In this document: positions 7,938-16,418 of the stretch, piece by piece
How positions within the stretch are numbered: the stretch's first letter is position 1
Layout of the letters: every line of letters starts with the position of its first letter
Origin: UBA6168 sp964573725
GTDB lineage: Bacteria; Bacteroidota; Bacteroidia; Chitinophagales; Saprospiraceae
Length of the DNA: 44,020 bases
NCBI GenBank assembly: GCA_964573725.1
Contig: CAZNLJ010000039.1
Coordinates: forward strand, 1 to 44,020
Direction: 5' to 3'
Translations under genes and position numbers: made by a program
Notes under the pieces: model-generated
What the model was told of the DNA's origin: nothing
What the model saw: only the letters and a program-made list of their open reading frames with translations
The model's database searches: none

Positions 7938-9665
7938 ATGAGTAATATCAACGGTAAGTATCAACAGGAAAACACCTACGATGCCATCGTGATCGGCAGC
8001 GGTATCAGCGGGGGCTGGGCCGCCAAGGAACTGACGGAAAAAGGCCTCAAGACATTGGTCCTGGAACGCGGCCGCAACGTCCGCCACATACAGGATTACC
8101 CGACGGTGAACCACAACCCCTGGGACCTTCAGTACGGCGACCAGGTGCCCCAGGAGGAAATCGACAAGCATTACTCCAAGCAAAGCCGGACCGGATACAC
8201 CATCCGCCAGGGTTGGAAACACTGGTTCGTCAAGGATGACGAACATCCCTACACCGAAGTCAAACGCTTCGACTGGATGCGGGGCTACCACGTCGGCGGC
8301 CGCTCCATCGTCTGGGGCCGCCAGAGCTACCGCCACGGCGACCTGGATTTCGAGGCCAACGCCAAGGAAGGCGTCGGCGTCGACTGGCCGATCCGCTATG
8401 CCGATATCGCCCCCTGGTATGATTATGTGGAGAACTGGATCGGGGTCAGCGGCCAAAAGGAAGGGCTGCCCCAACTGCCCGACGGGGTCTTCCAACCCGC
8501 CATGGAAATGAACTGCGTGGAAACCGACTTCAAGGCCAAGGTTGCCGCGAAAATCCCGGGCCGCGTGGTCACCATGGGCCGGACCGCCCACATCACCGAG
8601 CCGAATGAGATCCAGAAGAAGCTGAACCGCGGCAGCTGCCAATACCGCAACCTCTGTATGCGGGGCTGCCCCTACGGCGCTTATTTCAGCAGCAACGCCG
8701 CCACCCTGCTCGCCGCGGAAGCGACCGGCAACCTGACCCTCCGCCCCAATTCCATCGTCCATTCCATCATCTACGATACCCAGGCCGACAAGGCCACCGG
8801 GGTAAAGATCCTCGATGCCGAGACCCGCGAGGAACTCGAGTTCTACGGCAAGGTCATCTTCCTCAACGCCTCCGCCTTCAACTCCACCTGGATCCTGATG
8901 AACTCCGCCAACGAGCGCTTTCCCAACGGCATGGGCAATGGCAGCGACCAGCTCGGCCGCAATGTCATGGACCACCACTTCCGCGCCGGGGCCTCCGGTG
9001 TATCCGAAGATTTCGGCGACCGCTATTATTCCGGCCGCCGCGCCAACGGCATCTATATCCCCCGCTTCCGGAACGTCGATGCGGCCTCCCGCCGCAAGGA
9101 CTTCCTCCGTGGCTACGGATACCAGGGCGGCGCCAGCCGCGGCGATTGGCGCCGCCTCGTCGCGGAAATGGGCTTCGGAAAGGAGATGAAGGACGAGATG
9201 CGGACGCCCGGCGACTGGCGCCTCGGCATCAACGGCTTCGGTGAAATCCTCCCCCATCCCGACAACCGCATCACCCTCAATCCCGATGTCCTCGACATGT
9301 ACGGCATGCCGACCCTGACCATGGATGTCGAAATCCGGGAAAACGAGATCGCCATGCGCAAGGATATGCAGGAAGCCGCCGCGGAAATGCTGGAAGCCGC
9401 CGGCCTCAAGGATATCCGCTCCTACGACAACGGCTACGCCCCCGGCCTCGGCATCCACGAAATGGGTACCGCCCGCATGGGCCGCGACCCGAAGACTTCC
9501 GTCCTCAACCGCTGGAACCAGGTCCATGAGGTCCCCAACGTCTTCGTCACCGACGGCGCCTGCATGACTTCCGCCGCCTGCGTCAATCCGTCGCTGACCT
9601 ACATGGCCCTCACGGCCAGGGCTTGCGATTATGCGGTCAACGAACTGAAAAAAGGAAATCTCTGA
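7938..9665 (+). CDS. GMC-family FAD dehydrogenase, glucoside 3-dehydrogenase type
   Basis: A 575-residue flavoprotein. The FAD-binding fold is at the N-terminus (VIGSGISGGWAAKEL), the GMC substrate region contains HVGGRSIVWGRQSYRHG, and the C-terminus has HEMGTARMG and CVNPSLTYMALTARA, giving the catalytic His and Asn. Three cysteines at 234, 240 and 244 (C-x5-C-x3-C) sit where FAD glucose dehydrogenases and glucoside 3-dehydrogenases bind an Fe-S cluster, so electrons probably leave to a cytochrome rather than to oxygen. No signal peptide is visible; export is probably by riding on the Tat signal of the partner encoded 110 bases downstream. I use the ATG at 7938, which places the FAD motif at residue 17; an ATG at 7884 would add 18 residues. 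The sugar substrate is inferred, not shown. Confidence 0.88.
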   Translation: MSNINGKYQQENTYDAIVIGSGISGGWAAKELTEKGLKTLVLERGRNVRHIQDYPTVNHNPWDLQYGDQVPQEEIDKHYSKQSRTGYTIRQGWKHWFVKDDEHPYTEVKRFDWMRGYHVGGRSIVWGRQSYRHGDLDFEANAKEGVGVDWPIRYADIAPWYDYVENWIGVSGQKEGLPQLPDGVFQPAMEMNCVETDFKAKVAAKIPGRVVTMGRTAHITEPNEIQKKLNRGSCQYRNLCMRGCPYGAYFSSNAATLLAAEATGNLTLRPNSIVHSIIYDTQADKATGVKILDAETREELEFYGKVIFLNASAFNSTWILMNSANERFPNGMGNGSDQLGRNVMDHHFRAGASGVSEDFGDRYYSGRRANGIYIPRFRNVDAASRRKDFLRGYGYQGGASRGDWRRLVAEMGFGKEMKDEMRTPGDWRLGINGFGEILPHPDNRITLNPDVLDMYGMPTLTMDVEIRENEIAMRKDMQEAAAEMLEAAGLKDIRSYDNGYAPGLGIHEMGTARMGRDPKTSVLNRWNQVHEVPNVFVTDGACMTSAACVNPSLTYMALTARACDYAVNELKKGNL

Positions 9666-9775
9666 AACCGGTGGACCGGCGGCGCTCGCCGGGCCACCCA
9701 CCATTCGACATCACCTTCGGGGCCGTCCCGGTCATCCTGCTGCCCGATGTACGCCCCCGGCCAATTCTTGTCAAT

Positions 9776-10345
9776 ATGAACAGAAGAGAAGCTATCAAAC
9801 GTGCCTCCTTCCTGCTCGGCGGCGTCATTTCCGCCAGCGCCGTGACCGGTGTCCTCCAGGGTTGTAAGGCCGACCCGTCCGCCGCCGGCTCCTGGCAGTT
9901 CCTCTCCGCCCCGGAGGGCAGCGTGCTGGATGCCATCGTGGACCGCATTATCCCCCGCACGGATACCCCGGGCGCCCTCGATGCCGGCGTCTCCGCTTTC
10001 ATCGATACCATGCTCGCGGAATTTTACCAGGACAAGGAGAAAAGCCTCCTCCGCGAGGGCCTGGCCAAAGCGGACGCCGATGCACAAGCCGCACACGGTA
10101 CCGGTTTCGCCGCCCTCACCCCGGACCAACAGGATGAGATCCTGCGTCAATACGACGGGGATGCCTACGCCGAAGGCCGCTCCCGCGATGACAAGCATTT
10201 CTTCCGCTTGCTCAAGGAACTGACGGTCCTCGGTTTCTGCACCTCCGAAGTCGGGGCGACGGAATTCCTCCGCTATGATCCGGTACCGGGCCAATACAAG
10301 GGTTGCATTCCCTTCGAGGAGGTCGGCGTGACCTGGGCGACCTGA
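9776..10345 (+). CDS. Gluconate 2-dehydrogenase subunit 3-like small subunit
   Basis: A 189-residue partner of the preceding GMC enzyme. It starts with a twin-arginine signal (MNRREAIKRASFLLGGVISA) that ends in a lipobox-like VLQGC at about residue 29, so it is probably a Tat-exported lipoprotein. The rest matches the subunit-3 family (DRIIPRTDTPGALDAGVSAFID and FFRLLKELTVLGFCTSEVGATE), known from gluconate, sorbitol and glucoside 3-dehydrogenases, where it carries the catalytic subunit across the membrane. The ATG at 9776 is chosen because it gives the RR motif directly; an open frame continues upstream over the end of the GMC gene. A strong terminator follows the stop by about 50 bases, closing a two-gene operon. 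Confidence 0.9.
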   Translation: MNRREAIKRASFLLGGVISASAVTGVLQGCKADPSAAGSWQFLSAPEGSVLDAIVDRIIPRTDTPGALDAGVSAFIDTMLAEFYQDKEKSLLREGLAKADADAQAAHGTGFAALTPDQQDEILRQYDGDAYAEGRSRDDKHFFRLLKELTVLGFCTSEVGATEFLRYDPVPGQYKGCIPFEEVGVTWAT

Positions 10346-10393
10346 AATCCGCCCCGCCGATTTCCTGCCGTCTGGACGGACCCGCCCGCCCCC

Positions 10394-10442
10394 GCCCAGG
10401 TACCCGGATTCCCGATGGAAGCCAGGTACCTGGGCTTTCTTT
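10394..10442 (+). terminator. Intrinsic terminator of the dehydrogenase pair
   Basis: A perfect 11-bp stem, GCCCAGGTACC at 10394-10404 and GGTACCTGGGC at 10425-10435, encloses a 20-base loop and is followed by TTTCTTTCC. It lies 49 bases after the small-subunit stop. Confidence 0.8.
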
Positions 10443-10678
10443 CCTGCCCCCGCCGGACCGGCCGTCGCCGGCGGCATGGCGGACCTGCCCGCCTGCCCGC
10501 CGCCGGACAGCCTCCCTTTTCCTCCCGGATGAACCCCTCGCCGCCGGACCCGCCGACCGGCCCATCCGCCCCGGGAACGGGCGGCAACCGTCATATCGGA
10601 CCGGTGCCACCGACCTGCTCTTTTTTCTTTCCTATCCATGCCGGCCGGCCACGCCGTCCTTCCTTCGGCCGGTTTTAT

Positions 10679-10686
10679 TACCTTTG
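10679..10686 (+). promoter_or_regulatory. -7 box for the M14 peptidase gene
   Basis: TACCTTTG, a full match to TAnnTTTG, 57 bases upstream of the ATG at 10744. No clear -33 TTTG is seen. Confidence 0.5.
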
Positions 10687-10743
10687 GTGCGGTTCGGCGA
10701 ACCTGTGGTCCGCCGTTTCCTCCACCTTTCAATTGTCCGAATT

Positions 10744-13287
10744 ATGTGCTTACGTAACTTGTCCGCCTTGCCGGTGCTCCTGGCACTTTGGCCTGCCCTC
10801 GCATATGCCCAGGCCGGCCTCTTGTCGCCGAATGAATTCCTGCCCCATGCCCTGGGCAGCCAGTTTTCGGAACACAGCCAACTCGTCGACTACTTCCGGC
10901 ATGTCGCCGACCACAGCGACCGGGTCGTCCTGCAGGAGTTCGGCCGTACCAACCAACAGCGGCCGCAACTGCTGGCCATCCTCAGCAGCCCGGAAAACCT
11001 GGCCCGCCTGGAGGACATCCGCCTGAACCACCTCCGCAATGCCGGCATCGAACCCGGCCCGGCCGACAACTCCGAACCCGTCGCCATCGTCTGGCTCGGT
11101 TTCAGCGTCCATGGCAACGAAGCGGCCGGTTCCGAAAGCGCCATGGCCGTCCTGCATCACCTGGCCTCGGCCCGCGACAGCGCCGCCGCCGCATGGCTCC
11201 GCCGGACGGTCGTCCTGATGGAACCGAGCGTCAATCCCGACGGCTACAGCCGCTATACCGCCTGGTACCGCCAGGCCAGCCCCCGCCGTCCGGACCCGGA
11301 TCCCGCCGCCCGCGAACACATCGAACCCTGGCCCGGCGGCCGCGTCAACCATTACCTCTTCGACCTCAACCGCGACTGGGCCTGGGCTACCCAAACGGAA
11401 ACCCGCAACCGCCTCGCCGTCTATAACCGCTGGCTCCCCCATGTCGTCGCCGACCTGCACGAACAATACTACCACGCCCCGTATTATTTCGCCCCGGCCG
11501 CCCAACCCTACCATACTTACCTCAGCCCCTGGCAGTCGGAATTCCAACGGACCGTCGGCCGGAACCACGCCCGCTATTTCGATGAAAAGGGATGGCTCTA
11601 TTTCACCCGCGAAGTCTTCGACCTGCTCTATCCCTCCTATGGCGACACCTACCCCTGCTTCAACGGCGCCATCGGCATGACCTACGAACAAGGGGGGCAC
11701 TCCCGCGCCGGCCGTGCCATCCTGCTGCCGAACCGGGATACCCTGACCTTGTCCGACCGGATCGAACACCATGAAACCACCGCCCTTTCTACCGTGGAAA
11801 TCGCCGCCGCCCACGCCGGCGCGCTGGTGGAACAGTTCGCCGATTTCTTCCGACAGTCCCGGACCGATCCTCCCGGACCTTACAAGACTTACGTCATCCG
11901 CGCCGATAACCCTGCCCAACGGATCCGGCCCTTCCTCGCGCTGCTCGACCGACATGGCATCCGGTACGGCCTCGCCGGCCAAGCCTCCGGCCCCCTCTCC
12001 GGATTTGATTACGCCACCGGCAGGACAGCCCGCTTCCAGGTCGGACCCCAGGACATCCTGGTCAGCGCCTTCCAACCGAAGGGCCGTCTCGCCCAGGTCC
12101 TGCTGGACCCCGAAGCCGTCCTCGTGGATTCCCTGACCTACGATGTGACCGCCTGGCCCCTGATCCAGGCCCACGGCCTCCTCGGCTTCGCCACCGAACA
12201 AGCACTGACCCCCGCCGCCCCGCCGGCTTGGTCCGCCCCGGCCCCGCCCCGCCCCGACAAGCAACCCTATGCCTGGCTCGCCTCCTGGAACTCGGTGCAC
12301 AGCGCCCGCTTCCTCGCTGCGCTGCTCCGCGAGGGGGGCGTGGCGCGCTACGCCGAATCGGCCTTCTCCGTCGAAGGCCGGGACTGGCCCGCCGGTACCC
12401 TCGTCCTCACCCGGGCCGATAACGGGCATTTGCCCAATTTCGACCGACTGGTCGCCGCCACCGCCGCCCGACTCGGATATCCGCTGTCCACCACCGCCAC
12501 CGGCCTGGTCTCCCAAGGCCGCGATTTCGGTTCGGCGGGCATGCGCCTCATCGAGACACCCAGGGTCCTCGTCCTGTCCGGGGAAAAAACATTCCACAAC
12601 GAATTCGGACAAGTCTGGTATTTCTTCGACCAGGATATCGATTACCCCGCCACCTACCGGGATGCGGAGGAATTGCCCCGCGTCGACCTCAGCGCCTACA
12701 ATACGCTCATCCTCCCGGAAGGGGCCTACCAATGGGAGGAGTCCACCCTGGCCAAACTCTCGGCCTGGGTGGAAAGCGGCGGCCGCCTCATCGCCGTCGG
12801 CGCCGCCAACCGGTCCCTCGCCGACCAACCCGGCTTCGCCCTCGCCCGCTTCGCCACCGATGAAAACCAGGAACAGGCCCGGTCCGAAGCGGAGGAAATC
12901 GCCCTCGACCACCGAACCGCCCGCTTCGCCGACCGCGAACGCGAAGCCCTCTCCGATTTTAACCCCGGCGCCGTGGTCCGCGTGACCATGGATGTCTCCC
13001 ACCCGCTTGCCTTCGGCTTGCGCCCTTACTATTTTTCCTTGAAAACCAACGACCTGCGCTTCGATATGCCCAAGAATGCCTGGAATGTCGGCTACCTGGA
13101 ACCCGGCTTCCCTGTACAGGGATTCATCGGCCATCGCCTCCGCAAACGGCTGGACCACACCGCGGTCTTCTCCGTCCAGGACAAAGGCCGCGGCCAGGTC
13201 GTCTACCTGGTGGACAACCCCCTTTTCCGCGCTTTCTGGGAATCGGGCAAACTGGTCTTCAGCAATGCGCTCTTCTTGACCGACTGA
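10744..13287 (+). CDS. M14-family zinc carboxypeptidase-like exported protein
   Basis: An 847-residue exported metallopeptidase. It has a Sec signal peptide (MCLRNLSALPVLLALWPALAYAQA). The M14 zinc ligands are H123 and E126 in VHGNEAAGSE, and H239 in DLHEQYY; the catalytic glutamate is E315 in MTYEQGG. The peptidase domain covers about residues 30-380. The 450 or so residues behind it form a long C-terminal region seen in large Bacteroidota M14 proteins, including a stretch resembling a glutamine-amidotransferase-like fold (NTLILPEGAYQWEES). No sorting domain is present, so it should stay in the periplasm or outer membrane. A TACCTTTG box lies 57 bases upstream of the ATG at 10744. The CotH-like gene follows 45 bases downstream, probably in the same transcript. 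Confidence 0.88.
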   Translation: MCLRNLSALPVLLALWPALAYAQAGLLSPNEFLPHALGSQFSEHSQLVDYFRHVADHSDRVVLQEFGRTNQQRPQLLAILSSPENLARLEDIRLNHLRNAGIEPGPADNSEPVAIVWLGFSVHGNEAAGSESAMAVLHHLASARDSAAAAWLRRTVVLMEPSVNPDGYSRYTAWYRQASPRRPDPDPAAREHIEPWPGGRVNHYLFDLNRDWAWATQTETRNRLAVYNRWLPHVVADLHEQYYHAPYYFAPAAQPYHTYLSPWQSEFQRTVGRNHARYFDEKGWLYFTREVFDLLYPSYGDTYPCFNGAIGMTYEQGGHSRAGRAILLPNRDTLTLSDRIEHHETTALSTVEIAAAHAGALVEQFADFFRQSRTDPPGPYKTYVIRADNPAQRIRPFLALLDRHGIRYGLAGQASGPLSGFDYATGRTARFQVGPQDILVSAFQPKGRLAQVLLDPEAVLVDSLTYDVTAWPLIQAHGLLGFATEQALTPAAPPAWSAPAPPRPDKQPYAWLASWNSVHSARFLAALLREGGVARYAESAFSVEGRDWPAGTLVLTRADNGHLPNFDRLVAATAARLGYPLSTTATGLVSQGRDFGSAGMRLIETPRVLVLSGEKTFHNEFGQVWYFFDQDIDYPATYRDAEELPRVDLSAYNTLILPEGAYQWEESTLAKLSAWVESGGRLIAVGAANRSLADQPGFALARFATDENQEQARSEAEEIALDHRTARFADREREALSDFNPGAVVRVTMDVSHPLAFGLRPYYFSLKTNDLRFDMPKNAWNVGYLEPGFPVQGFIGHRLRKRLDHTAVFSVQDKGRGQVVYLVDNPLFRAFWESGKLVFSNALFLTD

Positions 13288-13332
13288 GCGGCGATACGCC
13301 GGAACCGACATTCACCCAAACCATGCCATGCC

Positions 13333-14997
13333 ATGCTTCCACTGCCAATCGTCCGACGCCTGCCCGTCCTCTTGTCCCTGATGCTGCCCGGCCGGATGCT
13401 GTCCGCGCAGGTCCCGCTCGCGGAGAGCCACCTGCCGGTCGTGGTCATCCAGACCCTCCAGCCGGGTGATATTCCCGATGAGCCCAAGGTTCCCGCCCAC
13501 ATGGGCATTGTCTGGCACCCCGACGGCACCCCCAACAGTCCGGCGGGGCCGTTCAATGCCTACGACGGCCTGGTCGGGATCGAAGTCCGGGGCAGCTCCT
13601 CCCGTTCCTTTCCCAAGAAGAACTACGCCGTCGAAACCCGCCTGGCCGACGGCTCCTCCCACAATGTGCCGCTGCTGGGCCTTCCCGAGGAAAACGACTG
13701 GGTCCTGCACGGCCCCTACAGCGATAAGAGCCTCCTCCGCAACGCCGTCACCTATATCCTGGCCGGCCGACTCATGGAATACGCGCCGCGGGTCCGTTTC
13801 TGCGAGGTGGTCATCGATGGGGATTACAAAGGGGTCTACCTGCTGACTGAAAAAATCAAGCGCGACCGGAACCGGGTCGATATCAGCAGGCTCAGGCCGG
13901 AAGACAACAGCGGCGACGAACTGACCGGCGGCTATATCCTCAAGTTCGACAAATGGGACGGCGCCCATTCGGAGGGCTTCCAGTCGCAGTTCCGACCTTA
14001 TCCCGGTGCTGCGGAAGGGGTGTATTACCAATACCACGAACCGGCGCCGGACGAAATCACGGATGCCCAACGGGATTACATCCGGCAATTTGTCGAACAG
14101 ATGGAGTTTGTGCTGCAGGGCCCCGATTTCGCCGACCCGGAGCGGGGCTATCCCGCCTTTTTCGACCTGGATGCCCTGGTGCACTATTACTTCCTGCAGG
14201 AATTGGGTCGGAACGTGGACGGATATCGGCTGAGCACTTTCTTATCGAAGGACAAGGACAGTGTTTCCCCGCTTTTCAAGGCAGGGCCGGTCTGGGATTT
14301 CAACCTGGCGTATGGGAATGTGGATTATTGCACGGGGCCTTCACCGGCCGGTTGGGCGGTCCGTTTCAATGATATCTGCCCGTCCGATGCCTGGTCCATC
14401 CAGTTCTGGTGGCGGAAGATATTCGAGGAGCCTGCCTTCCGGTACCGTTTGTGCAGCCGCTGGCAGGCGCTGCGGGCATCCGGCGGGCTGTTGTCCGATG
14501 GGGCGGTGACGGGGCTGGTGGATTCGTTGGCGGCATTGCTGGGGCCGGCCGCCCACCGCAATTTCGAGCGGTGGCCGATCCTGGGCAGCTATGTCTGGCC
14601 CAACAGCTATGTCGGCGGGACCTATCCGGCGGAGACCGGTTTTCTCCGGCAGTGGTTGTCGCAACGGCTGGACTGGATGGACCGGGAATGGGCGGATTGC
14701 CGGCCGCCGCTGCCACCGCCGCCGCCGCCGGGTCCGGCGGATATCGTCGTGCTGCCCAATCCGTCGGTCGGCCGGGTGGTGTTCCGGATTCCGGAAAGCG
14801 TAACGGAGGCCCTGGTCATCGATATTTTCGACGGGATGGGCCGGCAGGTGCGCCGGTTGTCGGCGCCGGCCGCCGGGACACCCCTGGTCCGGGAAATCGT
14901 ATGGGAGGAGGCGGTTCCTTCCGGGGTCTATTGTTACCGGATCGGTCGGCCGGGCCTGCCCGGCTGGGCGGGCCGGTTGGTCCGGCACGGCGGATAG
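13333..14997 (+). CDS. CotH kinase-like secreted protein with T9SS sorting domain
   Basis: A 554-residue exported protein. After a signal peptide (cleavage near MLSAQ, residue 26) comes a CotH kinase-like domain, with the family blocks RGSSSRSFPKKNYAVETR, LTEKIKRDRNRVDI, NVDGYRLSTF and GPVWDFNLAYGN, where D322 would bind metal. CotH in Bacillus is a spore-coat protein kinase; bacterial surface versions are widespread but their targets are mostly unknown. A proline run (PPLPPPPPPGP) links to a C-terminal type A sorting domain (VVLPNPSVGRVVF to the end), which should send the protein through T9SS to the surface. It lies 45 bases after the M14 gene, same strand, and converges on the Gfo/Idh/MocA gene with only eight bases between their stops. 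Confidence 0.88.
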   Translation: MLPLPIVRRLPVLLSLMLPGRMLSAQVPLAESHLPVVVIQTLQPGDIPDEPKVPAHMGIVWHPDGTPNSPAGPFNAYDGLVGIEVRGSSSRSFPKKNYAVETRLADGSSHNVPLLGLPEENDWVLHGPYSDKSLLRNAVTYILAGRLMEYAPRVRFCEVVIDGDYKGVYLLTEKIKRDRNRVDISRLRPEDNSGDELTGGYILKFDKWDGAHSEGFQSQFRPYPGAAEGVYYQYHEPAPDEITDAQRDYIRQFVEQMEFVLQGPDFADPERGYPAFFDLDALVHYYFLQELGRNVDGYRLSTFLSKDKDSVSPLFKAGPVWDFNLAYGNVDYCTGPSPAGWAVRFNDICPSDAWSIQFWWRKIFEEPAFRYRLCSRWQALRASGGLLSDGAVTGLVDSLAALLGPAAHRNFERWPILGSYVWPNSYVGGTYPAETGFLRQWLSQRLDWMDREWADCRPPLPPPPPPGPADIVVLPNPSVGRVVFRIPESVTEALVIDIFDGMGRQVRRLSAPAAGTPLVREIVWEEAVPSGVYCYRIGRPGLPGWAGRLVRHGG

Positions 14998-15005
14998 GGT
15001 GGTAT

Positions 15006-16337
15006 TCAGACGACCGGTTCCCAGCCGCGCTCGTATTCCCGTTGCCACATGCCCATGGCTTCGCGGTCGCCGATGATCCGGCCGTCGGCGGGGTTGACCT
15101 GCAGGCTGCGGCCGGTCCGCCAGGCGATGTTGCCCAACTGGCAGAGCAGGACGCTGCGGTGGCCCTCCTCGATGGGGCTGCTGTTGGCTTGTCCGGTCCG
15201 GATGCTGTGCAGGAAGTCGGCGATGTGGACGCCGTCGAGGTCGGCCGCCGGACTGGCGGTGTGGGTGGAGCTGGCCGTCGCCGGATTGGTGGGGCGGACT
15301 TCCTGGATGACCTTGACCGGGTTGTCGTTGCTGACGACCTTGTATCCGTTGCCGATGACGGTCATGGTTCCGGTTTCCCCATGGAAAATGTTGCCACGGC
15401 CGTCGCCTTCGATCGGGGCATTGTTACAGCTCCGGCCTTCCCAGGTGATGGCCTGGCCGCCGGCGAACTCGATGTGGAGGACCATCGTATCCGGAAATTC
15501 CCAATCGTCCTGGTAGTGGTAGCGGCCGCCCATGGCCGTGACTTTGACGGGGAATCCGGCACCCAGTCCCCAGCGGGCCACATCGATTTCGTGGGTTCCG
15601 TTATTCAGGGCCTCCCCGGTGCCCCAATGCCGGAACCAGTGCCAATTGTAGGGATGGACGTTGTCGCGGTAGGGCCGGCGGGGCGCCGGGCCTTGCCACA
15701 GCTCCCAGTCGAGGCCTTCCGGTACCGGGACTTCCCGGCCGAAGCCGATCGGGGCGCGGTTGTTGGCGTACCAGCCCTTGGCGAGGATGACCTTGCCGAT
15801 GATGCCGCCCTGCAGGGCCTCCATGGCCTCCACGACGTGCGGCCAGGACCGCCGTTGGTTGCCCATCTGGAGGACGCGCTTGTATTTCCGTTGGGCTTCG
15901 ATGAGCCATTCCCCTTCCTGCGGGTGGTGGCTGCAGGGCTTTTCCAGGTAGACATGTTTCCCGGCCCGCATGGCCAGGAGCGCGGCCGGGGCATGCCAAT
16001 GGTCCGGGGCGGCGATGACGATGGCATCGATGTCCTTGTCCTCCAGGATCCGGCGGATGTCCTTTTCCCCCCGGGGCTTGCGCGGTTGGTGTTTGGCGAC
16101 GGCCGCGATGCAGGTGTCCATATAATCCTGTTGGACGTCGCAGATGTAGGCGACCTCGGTGTCGGGCTGTTGCGCGAAATTCTCCGCGAGGACCAGGCCC
16201 CGGCTGCGGACGCCCATGACGGCCACCTGCAGGCGGCGGGAGGGAAGTCCCTTGGAAAAGACGGGTATCGGTTGGATGGCGGCCACGGCACCGGCCATGG
16301 CGCTTTGGCGGATGAATTTTCGTCTGGTCTGGTCCAT
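15006..16337 (-). CDS. Tat-exported Gfo/Idh/MocA-family oxidoreductase
   Basis: A 443-residue NAD(P)-dependent sugar oxidoreductase of the exported Bacteroidota/Planctomycetes subgroup. It starts with a twin-arginine signal (MDQTRRKFIRQSAMAGAVAA). The Rossmann part carries VAVMGVRSRG and the family signature EKPCSHHP with catalytic Lys133. The second half has the usual GTHEID segment of the substrate domain. Being exported with a tightly held cofactor, members often act on sugars or cyclitols by internal redox cycling. It follows the DUF1080 gene by 81 bases on the same strand, a pairing that supports action on 3-keto sugars. The substrate is inferred. The only good start is the ATG at 16337. 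Confidence 0.9.
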   Translation of the reverse strand: MDQTRRKFIRQSAMAGAVAAIQPIPVFSKGLPSRRLQVAVMGVRSRGLVLAENFAQQPDTEVAYICDVQQDYMDTCIAAVAKHQPRKPRGEKDIRRILEDKDIDAIVIAAPDHWHAPAALLAMRAGKHVYLEKPCSHHPQEGEWLIEAQRKYKRVLQMGNQRRSWPHVVEAMEALQGGIIGKVILAKGWYANNRAPIGFGREVPVPEGLDWELWQGPAPRRPYRDNVHPYNWHWFRHWGTGEALNNGTHEIDVARWGLGAGFPVKVTAMGGRYHYQDDWEFPDTMVLHIEFAGGQAITWEGRSCNNAPIEGDGRGNIFHGETGTMTVIGNGYKVVSNDNPVKVIQEVRPTNPATASSTHTASPAADLDGVHIADFLHSIRTGQANSSPIEEGHRSVLLCQLGNIAWRTGRSLQVNPADGRIIGDREAMGMWQREYERGWEPVV

Positions 16338-16418
16338 GTTCGACGGTTTGGTTGGATAAAAAGAAGGATTCGGGTGGGCCGGGGCGGACCTTGGTGCCGC
16401 CGTTCTTCCGGCGCCGCT

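Larger units (their letters stand above)
10346..10743. other. Non-coding spacer, 398 bases
   Basis: It holds the terminator of the dehydrogenase operon (10394-10440) and the promoter box of the M14 gene (10679-10686). The middle is GC-rich with short inverted repeats. The reading frame of the M14 gene stays open through it, but the sequence there is Arg/Pro/Ser-rich and not believable protein. Confidence 0.7.
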
